From positions 107,629 through 171,628 of the forward strand of contig CAJTOO010000004.1 of assembly GCA_910577735.1 (NCBI GenBank): 64,000 nt of DNA, given 5' to 3'. The position numbers and the translations under genes are program-made. This DNA comes from an uncultured Lachnospiraceae bacterium. Lineage in GTDB: Bacteria > Bacillota > Clostridia > Lachnospirales > Lachnospiraceae. Shown piece by piece: positions 53,410 through 61,624 of the stretch. The notes beneath the pieces were generated by a model that saw nothing but the letters and a program-made list of their open reading frames with translations, was not told the DNA's origin and ran no database searches. How positions within the stretch are numbered: the first letter of the stretch is position 1; each line of letters starts with the position of its first letter.

Positions 53410-53442
53410 AAGCCCTGTAGAGAAATCTATAGGGCTTCTTTT
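53410..53442 (+). terminator. Intrinsic terminator of rny
   Basis: Eleven-base stem with one G-T pair (53411-53421 with 53426-53436), GAAA loop and a T-rich tail. Confidence 0.85.
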
Positions 53443-53543
53443 GCGTCTATGGAGGAGTATGTTCTCGGTTCCTGGGATTTTATTCTGTACAGTTTTACTA
53501 TAAACAAAGGTGCTTTCGGAGAAAAATTATCCCTTCTGTATAC

Positions 53544-53572
53544 TTGTGGAATCTGTGATTCTGTAGTAGAAT
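53544..53572 (+). promoter_or_regulatory. Possible sigma-A promoter of the aminotransferase gene
   Basis: TTGTGG (53544-53549), 17-base spacer, TAGAAT (53567-53572). Confidence 0.4.
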
Positions 53573-53632
53573 GATTAACGGTGTATGATTGTATACAATT
53601 ATTCAATTATTATGGATATGATGGAGGACAGC

Positions 53633-54916
53633 ATGAGACCGTACAGAGAAATGAGTAAGGGTGAACTCACAGAGCAGCAGGCAGAACTGACGAAACAATT
53701 TGAGGATGCAAAGGGAATGGGTTTAAAACTTGATATGTCCAGAGGTAAGCCCACGTCTGCACAGCTTGACATGACAATGGGACTTATGGATGTGTTAAAT
53801 TCGGATTCTGATATGATGACCATGGATGGTGTTGATACCAGAAATTATGGCCTGATGGACGGTATTATTGAGGCCAAGCATCTGTTGGCGGATGTGATGA
53901 GTGTTCCGGCAGAAAATGTGATCGTGTACGGTAATTCAAGTCTTGCGATTATGTATGATACTATATCTCGTTCTGTGACGCATGGAGTGATGGGTTCTAC
54001 ACCCTGGTGCAAATTGGAACAGGTAAAGTTTTTATGCCCGGTGCCCGGTTATGACAGGCATTTCGCCATCACAGAGCATTTTGGGATAGAAATGATATTG
54101 ATTCCCATGACGCCAGAGGGACCGGATATGGATCTGGTAGAAAAGTATGTGAATGAAGATCCGGCAGTCAAGGGCATCTGGTGCGTGCCAAAGTATTCCA
54201 ATCCCCAGGGAATTTCCTATTCGGATGAGACAGTAAGGAGATTTGCGGCGTTAAAGCCGGCGGCAGAGGATTTCAGGATTTATTGGGATAATGCCTATGC
54301 GATTCATCATCTTTATGAAGAGAAGCAGGATCAGATTCTGGAGATTTTGAGCGAGTGTGAGAAGGCCGGTCATCCGGATATGGTTTACGAATTCTGTTCC
54401 ACTTCCAAGATTACCTTTTCCGGAAGCGGTATTGCAGCAATGGCTTCTTCTCCTGCCAATCTGGCAGACGTCAGGAAGACTCTTACATTGCAGACCATAG
54501 GACATGATAAGGTCAATCAGCTTCGTCATGCAAGGTATTTTAAGAATGTAGAGGGCATGATGGCTCATATGAAAAAGCATGCCGATATTCTGCGGCCTAA
54601 GTTTGAAGCAGTATTGTCCGTGCTGGACAGGGAGCTTGGCGGTCTCGGCATTGGAGAGTGGACCAGACCCCTTGGCGGGTATTTCATTTCCTTTGATGCC
54701 ATGGAAGGCTGTGCCAAGGCAATTGTGGAGAAATGTAAGGAGGCTGGTGTGGTTCTTACAGGGGCTGGTGCCACCTTCCCTTATGGTAAGGATCCCCAGG
54801 ACAGCAACATCCGTATAGCGCCTACCTTCCCTACTTCTGAAGATATGGCTAAGGCAACAGATATCTTTGTACTCTGTGTGAAGCTTGTCAGTGTGGAGAA
54901 ACTGCTGCAGGCCTGA
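53633..54916 (+). CDS. Aspartate-type aminotransferase (PLP fold type I, class I/II)
   Basis: A 427-residue pyridoxal-phosphate enzyme of the aminotransferase family (subgroup Ic, like the Corynebacterium enzyme). The PLP lysine is in STSKITFSGSG, the Asp and Tyr of the cofactor site in WDNAYAIHHL, and the substrate Arg in SNIRIAPTFP. Another conserved point is YSNPQGISYS. The likely reaction is aspartate plus 2-oxoglutarate to oxaloacetate and glutamate, but substrate range is not certain. Start ATG 53633 is five bases after GGAGG; the frame opens earlier at 53585 without support. It stands alone, between two terminators. Confidence 0.88.
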   Translation: MRPYREMSKGELTEQQAELTKQFEDAKGMGLKLDMSRGKPTSAQLDMTMGLMDVLNSDSDMMTMDGVDTRNYGLMDGIIEAKHLLADVMSVPAENVIVYGNSSLAIMYDTISRSVTHGVMGSTPWCKLEQVKFLCPVPGYDRHFAITEHFGIEMILIPMTPEGPDMDLVEKYVNEDPAVKGIWCVPKYSNPQGISYSDETVRRFAALKPAAEDFRIYWDNAYAIHHLYEEKQDQILEILSECEKAGHPDMVYEFCSTSKITFSGSGIAAMASSPANLADVRKTLTLQTIGHDKVNQLRHARYFKNVEGMMAHMKKHADILRPKFEAVLSVLDRELGGLGIGEWTRPLGGYFISFDAMEGCAKAIVEKCKEAGVVLTGAGATFPYGKDPQDSNIRIAPTFPTSEDMAKATDIFVLCVKLVSVEKLLQA

Positions 54917-54960
54917 CACCTTTAAACAACGATTAAAATGTAAATAGGGTATTGTGACAG

Positions 54961-55003
54961 ATATGGTTTCCGTTGTAGAATATAGTACGGAAACCATATT
55001 TAT
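54961..55003 (+). terminator. Intrinsic terminator after the aminotransferase gene
   Basis: Perfect 13-base stem (54961-54973 with 54987-54999), 13-base loop and a short T tail. Confidence 0.8.
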
Positions 55004-55059
55004 TAGTAGTAAGAAAATCTGGCGAAGTCTGGCCGCCGCAATAAGGAAGGAGCATCATT

Positions 55060-55596
55060 ATGGAACATTATGAGAGATTGGGAAGGGAATTGGTACACAA
55101 AGGTGCCATCATAGATTATTACCAGGATACCATTAGAGTGCCTAACGGCAATATCGTGAAATGGGATTTGATCAAACACAAGGGCGCAGCAGCGGTGGTG
55201 GCCGTACAGAATGACGGAAGACTTCTGATGGTGAGGCAGTACCGTAATGCGCTTGACCGGGAAACACTGGAGATTCCTGCCGGTGCACTTGACACAGCCG
55301 AGGAGCCTACGGAGGTGGCGGCAGCCAGGGAATTGGAGGAGGAGACAGGTTATAAGGCAGGTAAACTGGAACTTTTGATTTCGCTTAAGACCACAGTGGC
55401 TTTCTGCAATGAAAAAATAGACGTTTATGTGGCTACAGATTTAACACCCAGTAAGCAGCATCTGGATGAGGATGAATTTCTGAATGTGGAAAGTTATGAT
55501 CTGGATGAACTGATACAGATGATATTCGACTGCAAGATTCAGGACGGGAAGACAGTTTCCTCCTTGCTTGCCTATAAACAAAAGTACAGGCAATAG
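55060..55596 (+). CDS. Nudix hydrolase (ADP-ribose pyrophosphatase type)
   Basis: A 178-residue Nudix enzyme with the family box from Gly75 to Gly97 (GALDTAEEPTEVAAAREL then EEETGY), and the earlier RQYRNALDRETLEIPAG that marks ADP-ribose pyrophosphatases. It hydrolyses ADP-ribose or related nucleotide sugars, limiting their accumulation. Length and motif are normal. AAGGAGC precedes ATG 55060. spoIIM follows in the same direction. Confidence 0.9.
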   Translation: MEHYERLGRELVHKGAIIDYYQDTIRVPNGNIVKWDLIKHKGAAAVVAVQNDGRLLMVRQYRNALDRETLEIPAGALDTAEEPTEVAAARELEEETGYKAGKLELLISLKTTVAFCNEKIDVYVATDLTPSKQHLDEDEFLNVESYDLDELIQMIFDCKIQDGKTVSSLLAYKQKYRQ

Positions 55597-55662
55597 AAAT
55601 AGATGTCATGCCCTGTTCTTATCTGACATATATTGAAAGAGATAGGAAAGAGGGTATTGAGC

Positions 55663-56268
55663 GTGCGGCAGCAATCATGGTCAAAGAACGGCTATTATAT
55701 GGTCTATCTGTTTATGATTGGTCTCTTTATTGGGATTCTTGTGGTGAACACCGGACATGACACCTGGATTGTGGACAGTGACCTTTTGGGGGCGGAGATG
55801 ATCCAGCGTCTGAAAAACAGTGTTCCGGCGGGAGAGGGTTTGTTTGGCTATGTGCTGAAACACAGGCTTTTTGCTCTCTGCATGCTGGCGCTGTTGTCAA
55901 CCACAATGATTGGACTGCCGGCAATCTGTATTTATATTTGTTATATGGGGCTGTCGGCAGGCTGCCTCTTGTCCGTGGCGGTCATTCGTTATGGAATCCG
56001 CGGCCTTTTATTGGTGGCGGCAGGGTTGCTGCCCCAGGCTTTTTGTCTGATTCCGGCCTACATAGGTCTTTTTGTCTGGGCGGTAAGTCTCAACAGGACG
56101 CTCTATGCGCCTAAGTCATATCTGGATGGATATGAACGTTACAGCAGGCAGTTTTACCTGAAAAAGGGAACGCAGATTATTGTGGTGACGGCAGTTGTCA
56201 TAATGGGATGCCTGTTAGAAAGTTATGTCAATCCTAAAATCTTACATTTTATTCTAAAAATTTTCTGA
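55663..56268 (+). CDS. spoIIM: Stage II sporulation protein M
   Basis: A 201-residue membrane protein with five hydrophobic segments, beginning YYMVYLFMIGLFIGILVVNTG and ending VTAVVIMGCLLESYVNPK, and the conserved LLPQAFCLIPAYIG region. SpoIIM, with SpoIID and SpoIIP, thins the septal wall at the start of engulfment. The start is uncertain: GTG 55663 lies eight bases after AGAGGG and is preferred; TTG 55657 and TTG 55633 are further choices. In B. subtilis spoIIM also lies near the Nudix gene and xerD, as here. Confidence 0.92.
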   Translation: MRQQSWSKNGYYMVYLFMIGLFIGILVVNTGHDTWIVDSDLLGAEMIQRLKNSVPAGEGLFGYVLKHRLFALCMLALLSTTMIGLPAICIYICYMGLSAGCLLSVAVIRYGIRGLLLVAAGLLPQAFCLIPAYIGLFVWAVSLNRTLYAPKSYLDGYERYSRQFYLKKGTQIIVVTAVVIMGCLLESYVNPKILHFILKIF

Positions 56269-56285
56269 AAAAAATTTTTGTGTGT

Positions 56286-56351
56286 GTTTTTCCAAGATAT
56301 AGTAGACATAAATTCTTCGTTTGACGATATCTTGTACTTTGTTGGAAAAAC
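56286..56351. repeat. Bulged inverted repeat between spoIIM and xerD
   Basis: Outer stem 56286-56293 with 56344-56351 (8 bp) and inner stem 56294-56300 with 56327-56333 (7 bp), separated on the right by a 10-base bulge and enclosing a 26-base loop. No T tract, so not a standard terminator. Confidence 0.6.
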
Positions 56352-56386
56352 CGCGCAAATGCCCGTAAAATGCGGGAAAAATCCAT

Positions 56387-56415
56387 TTGCTTTTCTCCAA
56401 AAATCTGATTATAAT
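56387..56415 (+). promoter_or_regulatory. Putative sigma-A promoter of xerD
   Basis: TTGCTT (56387-56392), 17-base spacer and TATAAT (56410-56415), about 60 bases before xerD. Confidence 0.6.
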
Positions 56416-56476
56416 GTAATGCAGACGGTGATTTGATTTACATAAACGAATCACGAGGGGAAGGATTTCCGAATAC

Positions 56477-57361
56477 ATGGAAAAAGAGATCAGCGCATTT
56501 ATCACCTATTTACATAATGTGAAAAACACCTCCACGAATACGGAGTTGTCTTATAGAAGAGATCTGGAGAAAGTGCAGCATTTTATGGCATCGCGCGGGA
56601 TAGAGGAAACGGGGGCAGTGTCTGCACAGGATCTGGGTGATTATGTAAAATATCTGGAAGATAATAAGTTTGCGGCTGCCACTGTATCCAGAAATATCGC
56701 TTCCCTGAAGGCTTTTTATCATTTTATGGTGCAGGAGGGAATGGTGTCGGAGGATATCTCCGACAAACTCAAAGCTCCTAAAATTGAGAAGAAGGCGCCG
56801 GAAATCATGTCTCCTGATGAGGTGGTGCGCCTTTTAGAGCAGCCCTGCGGGGATACCCCCAAAGAAATACGTGATAAAGCCATGCTGGAACTTCTCTATG
56901 CTACCGGAATCCGGGTGACGGAGCTGATTACCTTAAAAGTTGCTGACGTGAATATGCAGATGAACTTTATTTTGTGCCGGGACCGCAACAAGGAGAGAAT
57001 CATTCCTTTTGGGGCTGCGGCCAAGAGTGCCATGACAAGGTATTTAAATGGAACCAGGGAGGAGATGCTTGAAAATAAAGCCTCAGATGTTCTTTTTGCC
57101 AATTGTTCCGGTCAGCCCATGAGCCGGCAGGGATTCTGGAAACTGATCAAGCACTATGCCAAGAAGGCAGATATTCAGGCTGATATCACACCACACACAT
57201 TAAGACATTCTTTTGCGGCACATCTGGTAGAGAACGGAGCCGATTTAAGAAGCGTCCAGGAAATGTTAGGTCACTCCGATATTTCCACAACTCAGATTTA
57301 TGCGAACTTAAATCATAATCATATCCGGGAGGTGTACGCTAAGGCACATCCCCGCGGATAA
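56477..57361 (+). CDS. xerD: Site-specific tyrosine recombinase XerD
   Basis: A 294-residue recombinase that resolves chromosome dimers. N-terminal SAM-like domain (about 1-85) and a catalytic domain with Arg146 (ATGIRVTELI), Lys172 (NKERIIPFG), His240 and Arg243 (PHTLRHSFAAHL), His266 (LGHSDISTTQIY) and the nucleophile Tyr275. All six residues are present. It lies just after spoIIM, as in Bacillus. It shows none of the att-like flanks of an integrase, which supports the housekeeping Xer assignment. Ends before a bidirectional hairpin. Confidence 0.94.
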   Translation: MEKEISAFITYLHNVKNTSTNTELSYRRDLEKVQHFMASRGIEETGAVSAQDLGDYVKYLEDNKFAAATVSRNIASLKAFYHFMVQEGMVSEDISDKLKAPKIEKKAPEIMSPDEVVRLLEQPCGDTPKEIRDKAMLELLYATGIRVTELITLKVADVNMQMNFILCRDRNKERIIPFGAAAKSAMTRYLNGTREEMLENKASDVLFANCSGQPMSRQGFWKLIKHYAKKADIQADITPHTLRHSFAAHLVENGADLRSVQEMLGHSDISTTQIYANLNHNHIREVYAKAHPRG

Positions 57362-57401
57362 CAGATAAATACAATATTTAAATCGTATCGGATAAATTTC
57401 G

Positions 57402-57433
57402 TGCAGTAAATTCCAAAGGAGTTTACTGCATTT
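57402..57433. terminator. Hairpin between convergent xerD and aroF
   Basis: Thirteen-base stem with one G-T pair (57402-57414 with 57418-57430) and AAA loop. It can form from either strand between the convergent genes; the T runs are short, so efficiency is uncertain. Confidence 0.65.
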
Positions 57434-58460
57434 AATCGTATTCAGCAATGTCATAAATCAACTTCTCCGAAGCTTCCCATCCAAGGCAGGGATCGGTTAT
57501 GGATTTGCCATAGATGCCTTCGCCGATCTTCTGACAGCCTTCTTCAATGTAACTCTCGATCATGACCCCCTTGACCATGCTGTGGATGTCACGGTTCAAT
57601 TTACGGCTGTGCATGACCTCCTTGACGATACGGATCTGCTGCTCGAACTGTTTGTTGGAGTTATTGTGGTTGGCATCAATGACGCAGGCGGGATTCACCA
57701 GATCATACTCCTGATACAAGGTATAGAGGGTATTTAAATCCTCATAATGATAATTGGGCAGACTGCGGCCATGTTTGTTGACGGAGCCGCGAAGTACTGC
57801 GTGAGCCAAGGGATTGCCGTCGGTTGCCACTTCCATGCCTCGGTAGATAAAGGAGTGGGGATGCTGTGCCGCATAGATGGAATTGAGCATAACGGAGAGT
57901 GTGCCGCTGGTGGGATTCTTCATGCCGGCGGGAACATCGAATCCGCTGACCGTCATACGATGGTGCTGGTCTTCCACGGAGCGGGCGCCGATAGCTACAT
58001 AGGAGAGGATATCTTCCACATACCCCCAGTTTTCGGGATAGAGCATCTCGTCAGCGGCGGTCAGCCCTGACTCTTCGATGGCCCGGATATGCATCTTACG
58101 CATGGCGATGAGTCCGGCTGTAAAGTCGGGCTTCTTTTCGGGATCCGGTTGGCTTACGATACCTTTATAGCCTTCCCCGGTAGTACGGGGCTTGTTGGTG
58201 TAGATTCTGGGGATCAGAATCAGTTTGTCTTTGACCTTTTCGTTGACCTTGGCAAGTCGGTTTACATAATCACAGACTGCCTCCTCATTATCAGCGGAGC
58301 AGGGACCTATGATGACCAGGAATTTATGGCTCTTTCCTGAAATCACTTCTCTGATTTCTGCGTCCCGTTTCTGTTTGATCTCCACTGCCTGTCCGGGCAT
58401 GGGGTATTCCTGACGGATATCCTCCGGGGTAGGAAGTTTCGTAACATATCTGAAAGACAT
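57432..58460 (-). CDS. aroF: 3-deoxy-7-phosphoheptulonate synthase (DAHP synthase, class I-alpha)
   Basis: A 342-residue enzyme at the entry of the shikimate pathway (phosphoenolpyruvate plus erythrose 4-phosphate). Diagnostic blocks are VIIGPCSADNEEAV (about residue 48), LILIPRIYTNKPRTTGEGYKG (about 80, given as short pieces LIPRIYTNKP and RTTGEG), GMKNPTSGTLSVMLNSI and CVIDANHNNSNKQ. This alpha type is usually feedback-regulated by an aromatic amino acid; which one cannot be read. Its promoter at 58565-58593 overlaps the end of the neighbouring flippase gene, leaving a leader of about 100 bases with a hairpin. Confidence 0.93.
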   Translation of the reverse strand: MSFRYVTKLPTPEDIRQEYPMPGQAVEIKQKRDAEIREVISGKSHKFLVIIGPCSADNEEAVCDYVNRLAKVNEKVKDKLILIPRIYTNKPRTTGEGYKGIVSQPDPEKKPDFTAGLIAMRKMHIRAIEESGLTAADEMLYPENWGYVEDILSYVAIGARSVEDQHHRMTVSGFDVPAGMKNPTSGTLSVMLNSIYAAQHPHSFIYRGMEVATDGNPLAHAVLRGSVNKHGRSLPNYHYEDLNTLYTLYQEYDLVNPACVIDANHNNSNKQFEQQIRIVKEVMHSRKLNRDIHSMVKGVMIESYIEEGCQKIGEGIYGKSITDPCLGWEASEKLIYDIAEYD

Positions 58461-58564
58461 GGGTTCCTCATTTCTGCGCGGTTAGTACATTGGCTGAACC
58501 TTTGCCTGTTCAACCGTTTCTGCGCGTATATTTGTGTTTATTTTCCTCTGGAAAAAACATCTAC

Positions 58565-58593
58565 ATTATAGTATATTGTTTTAAGAATCGCAA
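58565..58593 (-). promoter_or_regulatory. Putative sigma-A promoter of aroF
   Basis: On the minus strand TTGCGA (58588-58593), 17-base spacer, TATAAT (58565-58570). Confidence 0.6.
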
Positions 58594-59954
58594 CCCCTGC
58601 GGGAAATATATAAGGCGGAGATTGTGCAAAGTGCGGTCTGCAGGATCTGGCTTGCCAACATCCCCCACAGATACCCTTTGATCCCGTAACGGGGAATGGC
58701 AAAGAAGACAAACATAAGGCGCAGTATCAGGCTGGCCACGCTGTAGCAGAAGGTCTGAGCTGTCTTGCCCAGTCCGTTCAGGATGCTGCCCAGTGTGCTT
58801 GCGATGTACATAAAGGGGCAGATAAAGCTGAGAGTCAGAATAAAGCTGCCGGCCAGCTGCGAATGGAAGAGGATGCGTCCGGCGAAACGTCCGCACAGCA
58901 AAAAGATGGCAGTACATAAAAAGCCAAGAAGCAGGCAGTAGCGTATAGAAGTCAGTATGGAGCGTCTGACGGCGGCGTGGTTTCCGTTTGCATCCGCTTC
59001 TGCCACGATGGGCAAAAGCAGGACGGAGATGGAGTTGGTGATGGCGGAAGGAAAGAGGATCAGTGGCAGGCTCATGCCCGTCAGCACGCCGTAAACGCCC
59101 AGGGCGTCTGCGTTGCTTAAGCCATAGGTCATCAGGCGGTTGGGAATATAGATTGCCTCGATACTCTGTAACAGGTTGATCACCAGACGGTTAGCCGACA
59201 GAGGGACTGCCAGGGTAAGCAGCTGTCCCATGATATGGCTGTAAGCAGTAACGCAGTGACTCTTTAGCCTTTCTGCTTTCACAGGAAGGCAGGGGCGGTA
59301 AGGGAAGACCTTATGGGCTCTGGATAAGATAGCCAGTACAGATACGATCATGGAAGCGCTTTCCCCGATTACAAGCCCAACGACGGCAAAGCTGATGGTG
59401 GGTTCCATCTGGTGTTTACGACAGGCATAGTAGATCAGATAGACACTCCCCACACGAAAAATCTGTTCGGCCAGTTGGGAGACGGCAGGAATTGCGGTCC
59501 TGCGGATGCCATAAAAATAGCCGTTGATACAGGAATGTACGCAGGCCATGGGGATGGACACGGCTATGATGCGAAGCAGCGGTGCCGTGCGCGCTTCCAT
59601 CAGGCAGGAGGCAGCGATATCATCGGACCATTGATAAATCAGGGCTGCGCACAGAAGGGAGAGGGCAAACGACATAAGAAAGCCCGCCCACAGTGTGCGG
59701 AAGGAATTTTTATAGTCATGTGTGCTGGTCTCGCTGGCTACATATTTGGAAATGGCAGTCTGTATGCCGGAGACGGTGAGTGCAAAGGAGAGGGCAAGTA
59801 CCGGGGAAATTAACTGATAGATTCCCATGCCTTCAGCACCGAATACATTGGACAGAAAGATTCGGTAGAAGAAGCCGATCAGGCGGCTGATAAGTCCGGT
59901 CAGCGTGAGTATGGCTGTTCCGGTGATTAAAGGATTTTTCCATTTGGCTGTCAT
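58581..59954 (-). CDS. SpoVB/MurJ-type polysaccharide flippase
   Basis: A 457-residue membrane protein with about twelve or more hydrophobic segments and the MOP-superfamily N-terminus (NPLITGTAILTLTGLISRLIG). FFYRIFLSNVFGAEGMGIYQL is the typical SpoVB/MurJ block. SpoVB is needed for spore cortex peptidoglycan; a general lipid-linked sugar flippase is the alternative. It is a second paralog in the window (the other is at 37346). The start could be ATG 59954 or GTG 59963/59960; no clear ribosome site was seen. It diverges from mnmA. Confidence 0.85.
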   Translation of the reverse strand: MTAKWKNPLITGTAILTLTGLISRLIGFFYRIFLSNVFGAEGMGIYQLISPVLALSFALTVSGIQTAISKYVASETSTHDYKNSFRTLWAGFLMSFALSLLCAALIYQWSDDIAASCLMEARTAPLLRIIAVSIPMACVHSCINGYFYGIRRTAIPAVSQLAEQIFRVGSVYLIYYACRKHQMEPTISFAVVGLVIGESASMIVSVLAILSRAHKVFPYRPCLPVKAERLKSHCVTAYSHIMGQLLTLAVPLSANRLVINLLQSIEAIYIPNRLMTYGLSNADALGVYGVLTGMSLPLILFPSAITNSISVLLLPIVAEADANGNHAAVRRSILTSIRYCLLLGFLCTAIFLLCGRFAGRILFHSQLAGSFILTLSFICPFMYIASTLGSILNGLGKTAQTFCYSVASLILRLMFVFFAIPRYGIKGYLWGMLASQILQTALCTISALYISRRGCDS

Positions 59955-60037
59955 AGGCACCACATAATATTTCGATATGGTTACAGTGTATGCGGTAAAG
60001 GTTTCATATAGTATAGGAGAAAGGATCAGACAGATAG

Positions 60038-61114
60038 ATGGCTAAGAAAGTAGTGGTAGGCATGTCCGGCGGTGTGGATTCCTCTGTGGCAGCTTATCTT
60101 TTAAAGCAACAAGGATATGAGGTGGTCGGGGTGACTATGCAGCTTTGGCAGGAAGGAGTGCCGGGAAGCAGGGAAGAGAGCGGAGCATGCTGTGAGCCCC
60201 ATGTGGCTGAGGATGCCAGGCAGGTAGCAGCAAAATTAGGGATTCCCCATCATGTGATAAGTTTTGAACAGGAATTCAAGGAAAAGGTAGTGGATTATTT
60301 CGTGGAAGAGTATCTGGCAGGGCGCACACCAAATCCCTGTGTGGTCTGTAACAGATATGTGAAATGGGAAGCTATGCTGCAAAGATGCCTGGAACTGGGG
60401 GCAGATTATATTGCCACAGGACATTATGCCAGAATTGTCAGGATGGAAAACGGCAGATATGCAGTTCGAAATTCTGTGACGGCCAGAAAGGATCAGACCT
60501 ATGCGCTCTACGGTCTGACCCAGGAGCAGCTGGCCCGGACACTGATGCCAGTGGGAGCCTATGCCAAGGAACAGATTCGGCAGATCGCAACAGAAGCGGG
60601 ACTGGTGGTGGCCCATAAACCGGACAGTCAGGAAATCTGTTTCATTCCGGATCATGATTATGCTGCCTTTATTGACAGGCAGGCCGGGTGCCGGGTGCCG
60701 GGACGGGGCAATTTTGTGACAGAGGATGGAAAGATACTGGGAGAGCATCTGGGGATTACCCACTACACGGTGGGACAGCGCAAAGGTCTGCATCTGGCTA
60801 TGGGCCGTCCTGTGTTTGTGAAAAAAGTCAGGCCTGAGACGAATGAAGTGGTGATTGGAGAAGCGGAGGATGTGTTTGGGGATGTGCTCTACTGTCATCA
60901 AATCAATTATATGGGAATGGCAGATCTGCCTAAACCAAGACAGGTCACGGCCAAGATTCGTTATGCCCACGCCGGGGAGAAATGCCGGATTGAGAAGGTG
61001 GGGGAAGACAGGATTAAGTGCAGCTTTGCAAAGTCGGTCCGGGCTGTCACACCTGGTCAGGCAGTGGTGTTTTATGAGGATGACTGCGTGCTTGGAGGAG
61101 GAATCATTCTGTAG
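60038..61114 (+). CDS. mnmA: tRNA-specific 2-thiouridylase MnmA
   Basis: A 358-residue enzyme that thiolates U34 of tRNAs for Lys, Glu and Gln. It has the PP-loop MSGGVDSSVAAYLL (residues 9-22), the catalytic cysteine Cys104 in NPCVVCNRYVKW and the second Cys201 in SQEICFIPDHDY, plus THYTVGQRKGL. The N-terminal Cys51-Cys52 pair lies in an insertion (GACCEPHVAEDA) seen in some Firmicutes. ATG 60038 has no perfect ribosome site nearby, GAAAGGA lying about 15 bases upstream. A weak A/T palindrome follows the stop. Confidence 0.95.
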   Translation: MAKKVVVGMSGGVDSSVAAYLLKQQGYEVVGVTMQLWQEGVPGSREESGACCEPHVAEDARQVAAKLGIPHHVISFEQEFKEKVVDYFVEEYLAGRTPNPCVVCNRYVKWEAMLQRCLELGADYIATGHYARIVRMENGRYAVRNSVTARKDQTYALYGLTQEQLARTLMPVGAYAKEQIRQIATEAGLVVAHKPDSQEICFIPDHDYAAFIDRQAGCRVPGRGNFVTEDGKILGEHLGITHYTVGQRKGLHLAMGRPVFVKKVRPETNEVVIGEAEDVFGDVLYCHQINYMGMADLPKPRQVTAKIRYAHAGEKCRIEKVGEDRIKCSFAKSVRAVTPGQAVVFYEDDCVLGGGIIL

Positions 61115-61234
61115 ATAAGAAATTCTTAAGAAAAATTACCGTTTTTTTTCACAACATTTTCACAGACTCTGTGGTAGGATGGGTAATGATAAGTGGGGAG
61201 CTTTCGGAGAAGCACTTATTTGAGGAGAAAAATT

Positions 61235-61624
61235 ATGGTAGAATCAAAATTGAGTAAAGTAAAAGTGAATAATGAGATAGAATTGTGTGAAGTATACGAT
61301 AACGCCACCAAAGAACGGATTAAGAAGGTGTTTTTCAGGGAGGGCATCTCTTTCTTCATTAAATTTCGTAAGAAATTCCAGATGGCAGGATTTGCAGCAG
61401 TGGAGTTGGCGGGGGAGGAAAATGCCGGAGAGAGGACCATGTTTCCGGAGACGAAAGAGGGAAGATATATTATCTGTGTGAACCAGAGCCAGGAGGAACT
61501 GGCTCGCAGGTCCATCATGAGGGTGGTGCCCGATTACAGGGACAGAGTCCGTTTCCGGGGAGATGAACAGAAGGCAAAAGGGGAGAAAACGCCTTTCTGG
61601 GAGATGCTCACACAGTTGTCATAA
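61235..61624 (+). CDS. Unknown 129-residue protein
   Basis: I do not recognise this protein. It is basic in the middle (RIKKVFFREGISFFIKFRKKFQM) and acidic around AGEENAGER, has no membrane segment or signal peptide, and includes YIICVNQSQEELARRSIMRVV near residue 85. The sequence is strand-helix mixed. ATG 61235 follows GAGGAGAAAAATT. A hairpin 61189-61219 lies in its leader. It converges with the HisJ-type phosphatase; the two genes overlap by six bases at their stops. Confidence 0.6.
   Translation: MVESKLSKVKVNNEIELCEVYDNATKERIKKVFFREGISFFIKFRKKFQMAGFAAVELAGEENAGERTMFPETKEGRYIICVNQSQEELARRSIMRVVPDYRDRVRFRGDEQKAKGEKTPFWEMLTQLS

Noticed and set aside
56477..57361. Prophage or integrative-element integrase
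   Set aside because: All Xer residues, normal length, a housekeeping context next to spoIIM and no att-like repeats indicate chromosomal XerD.
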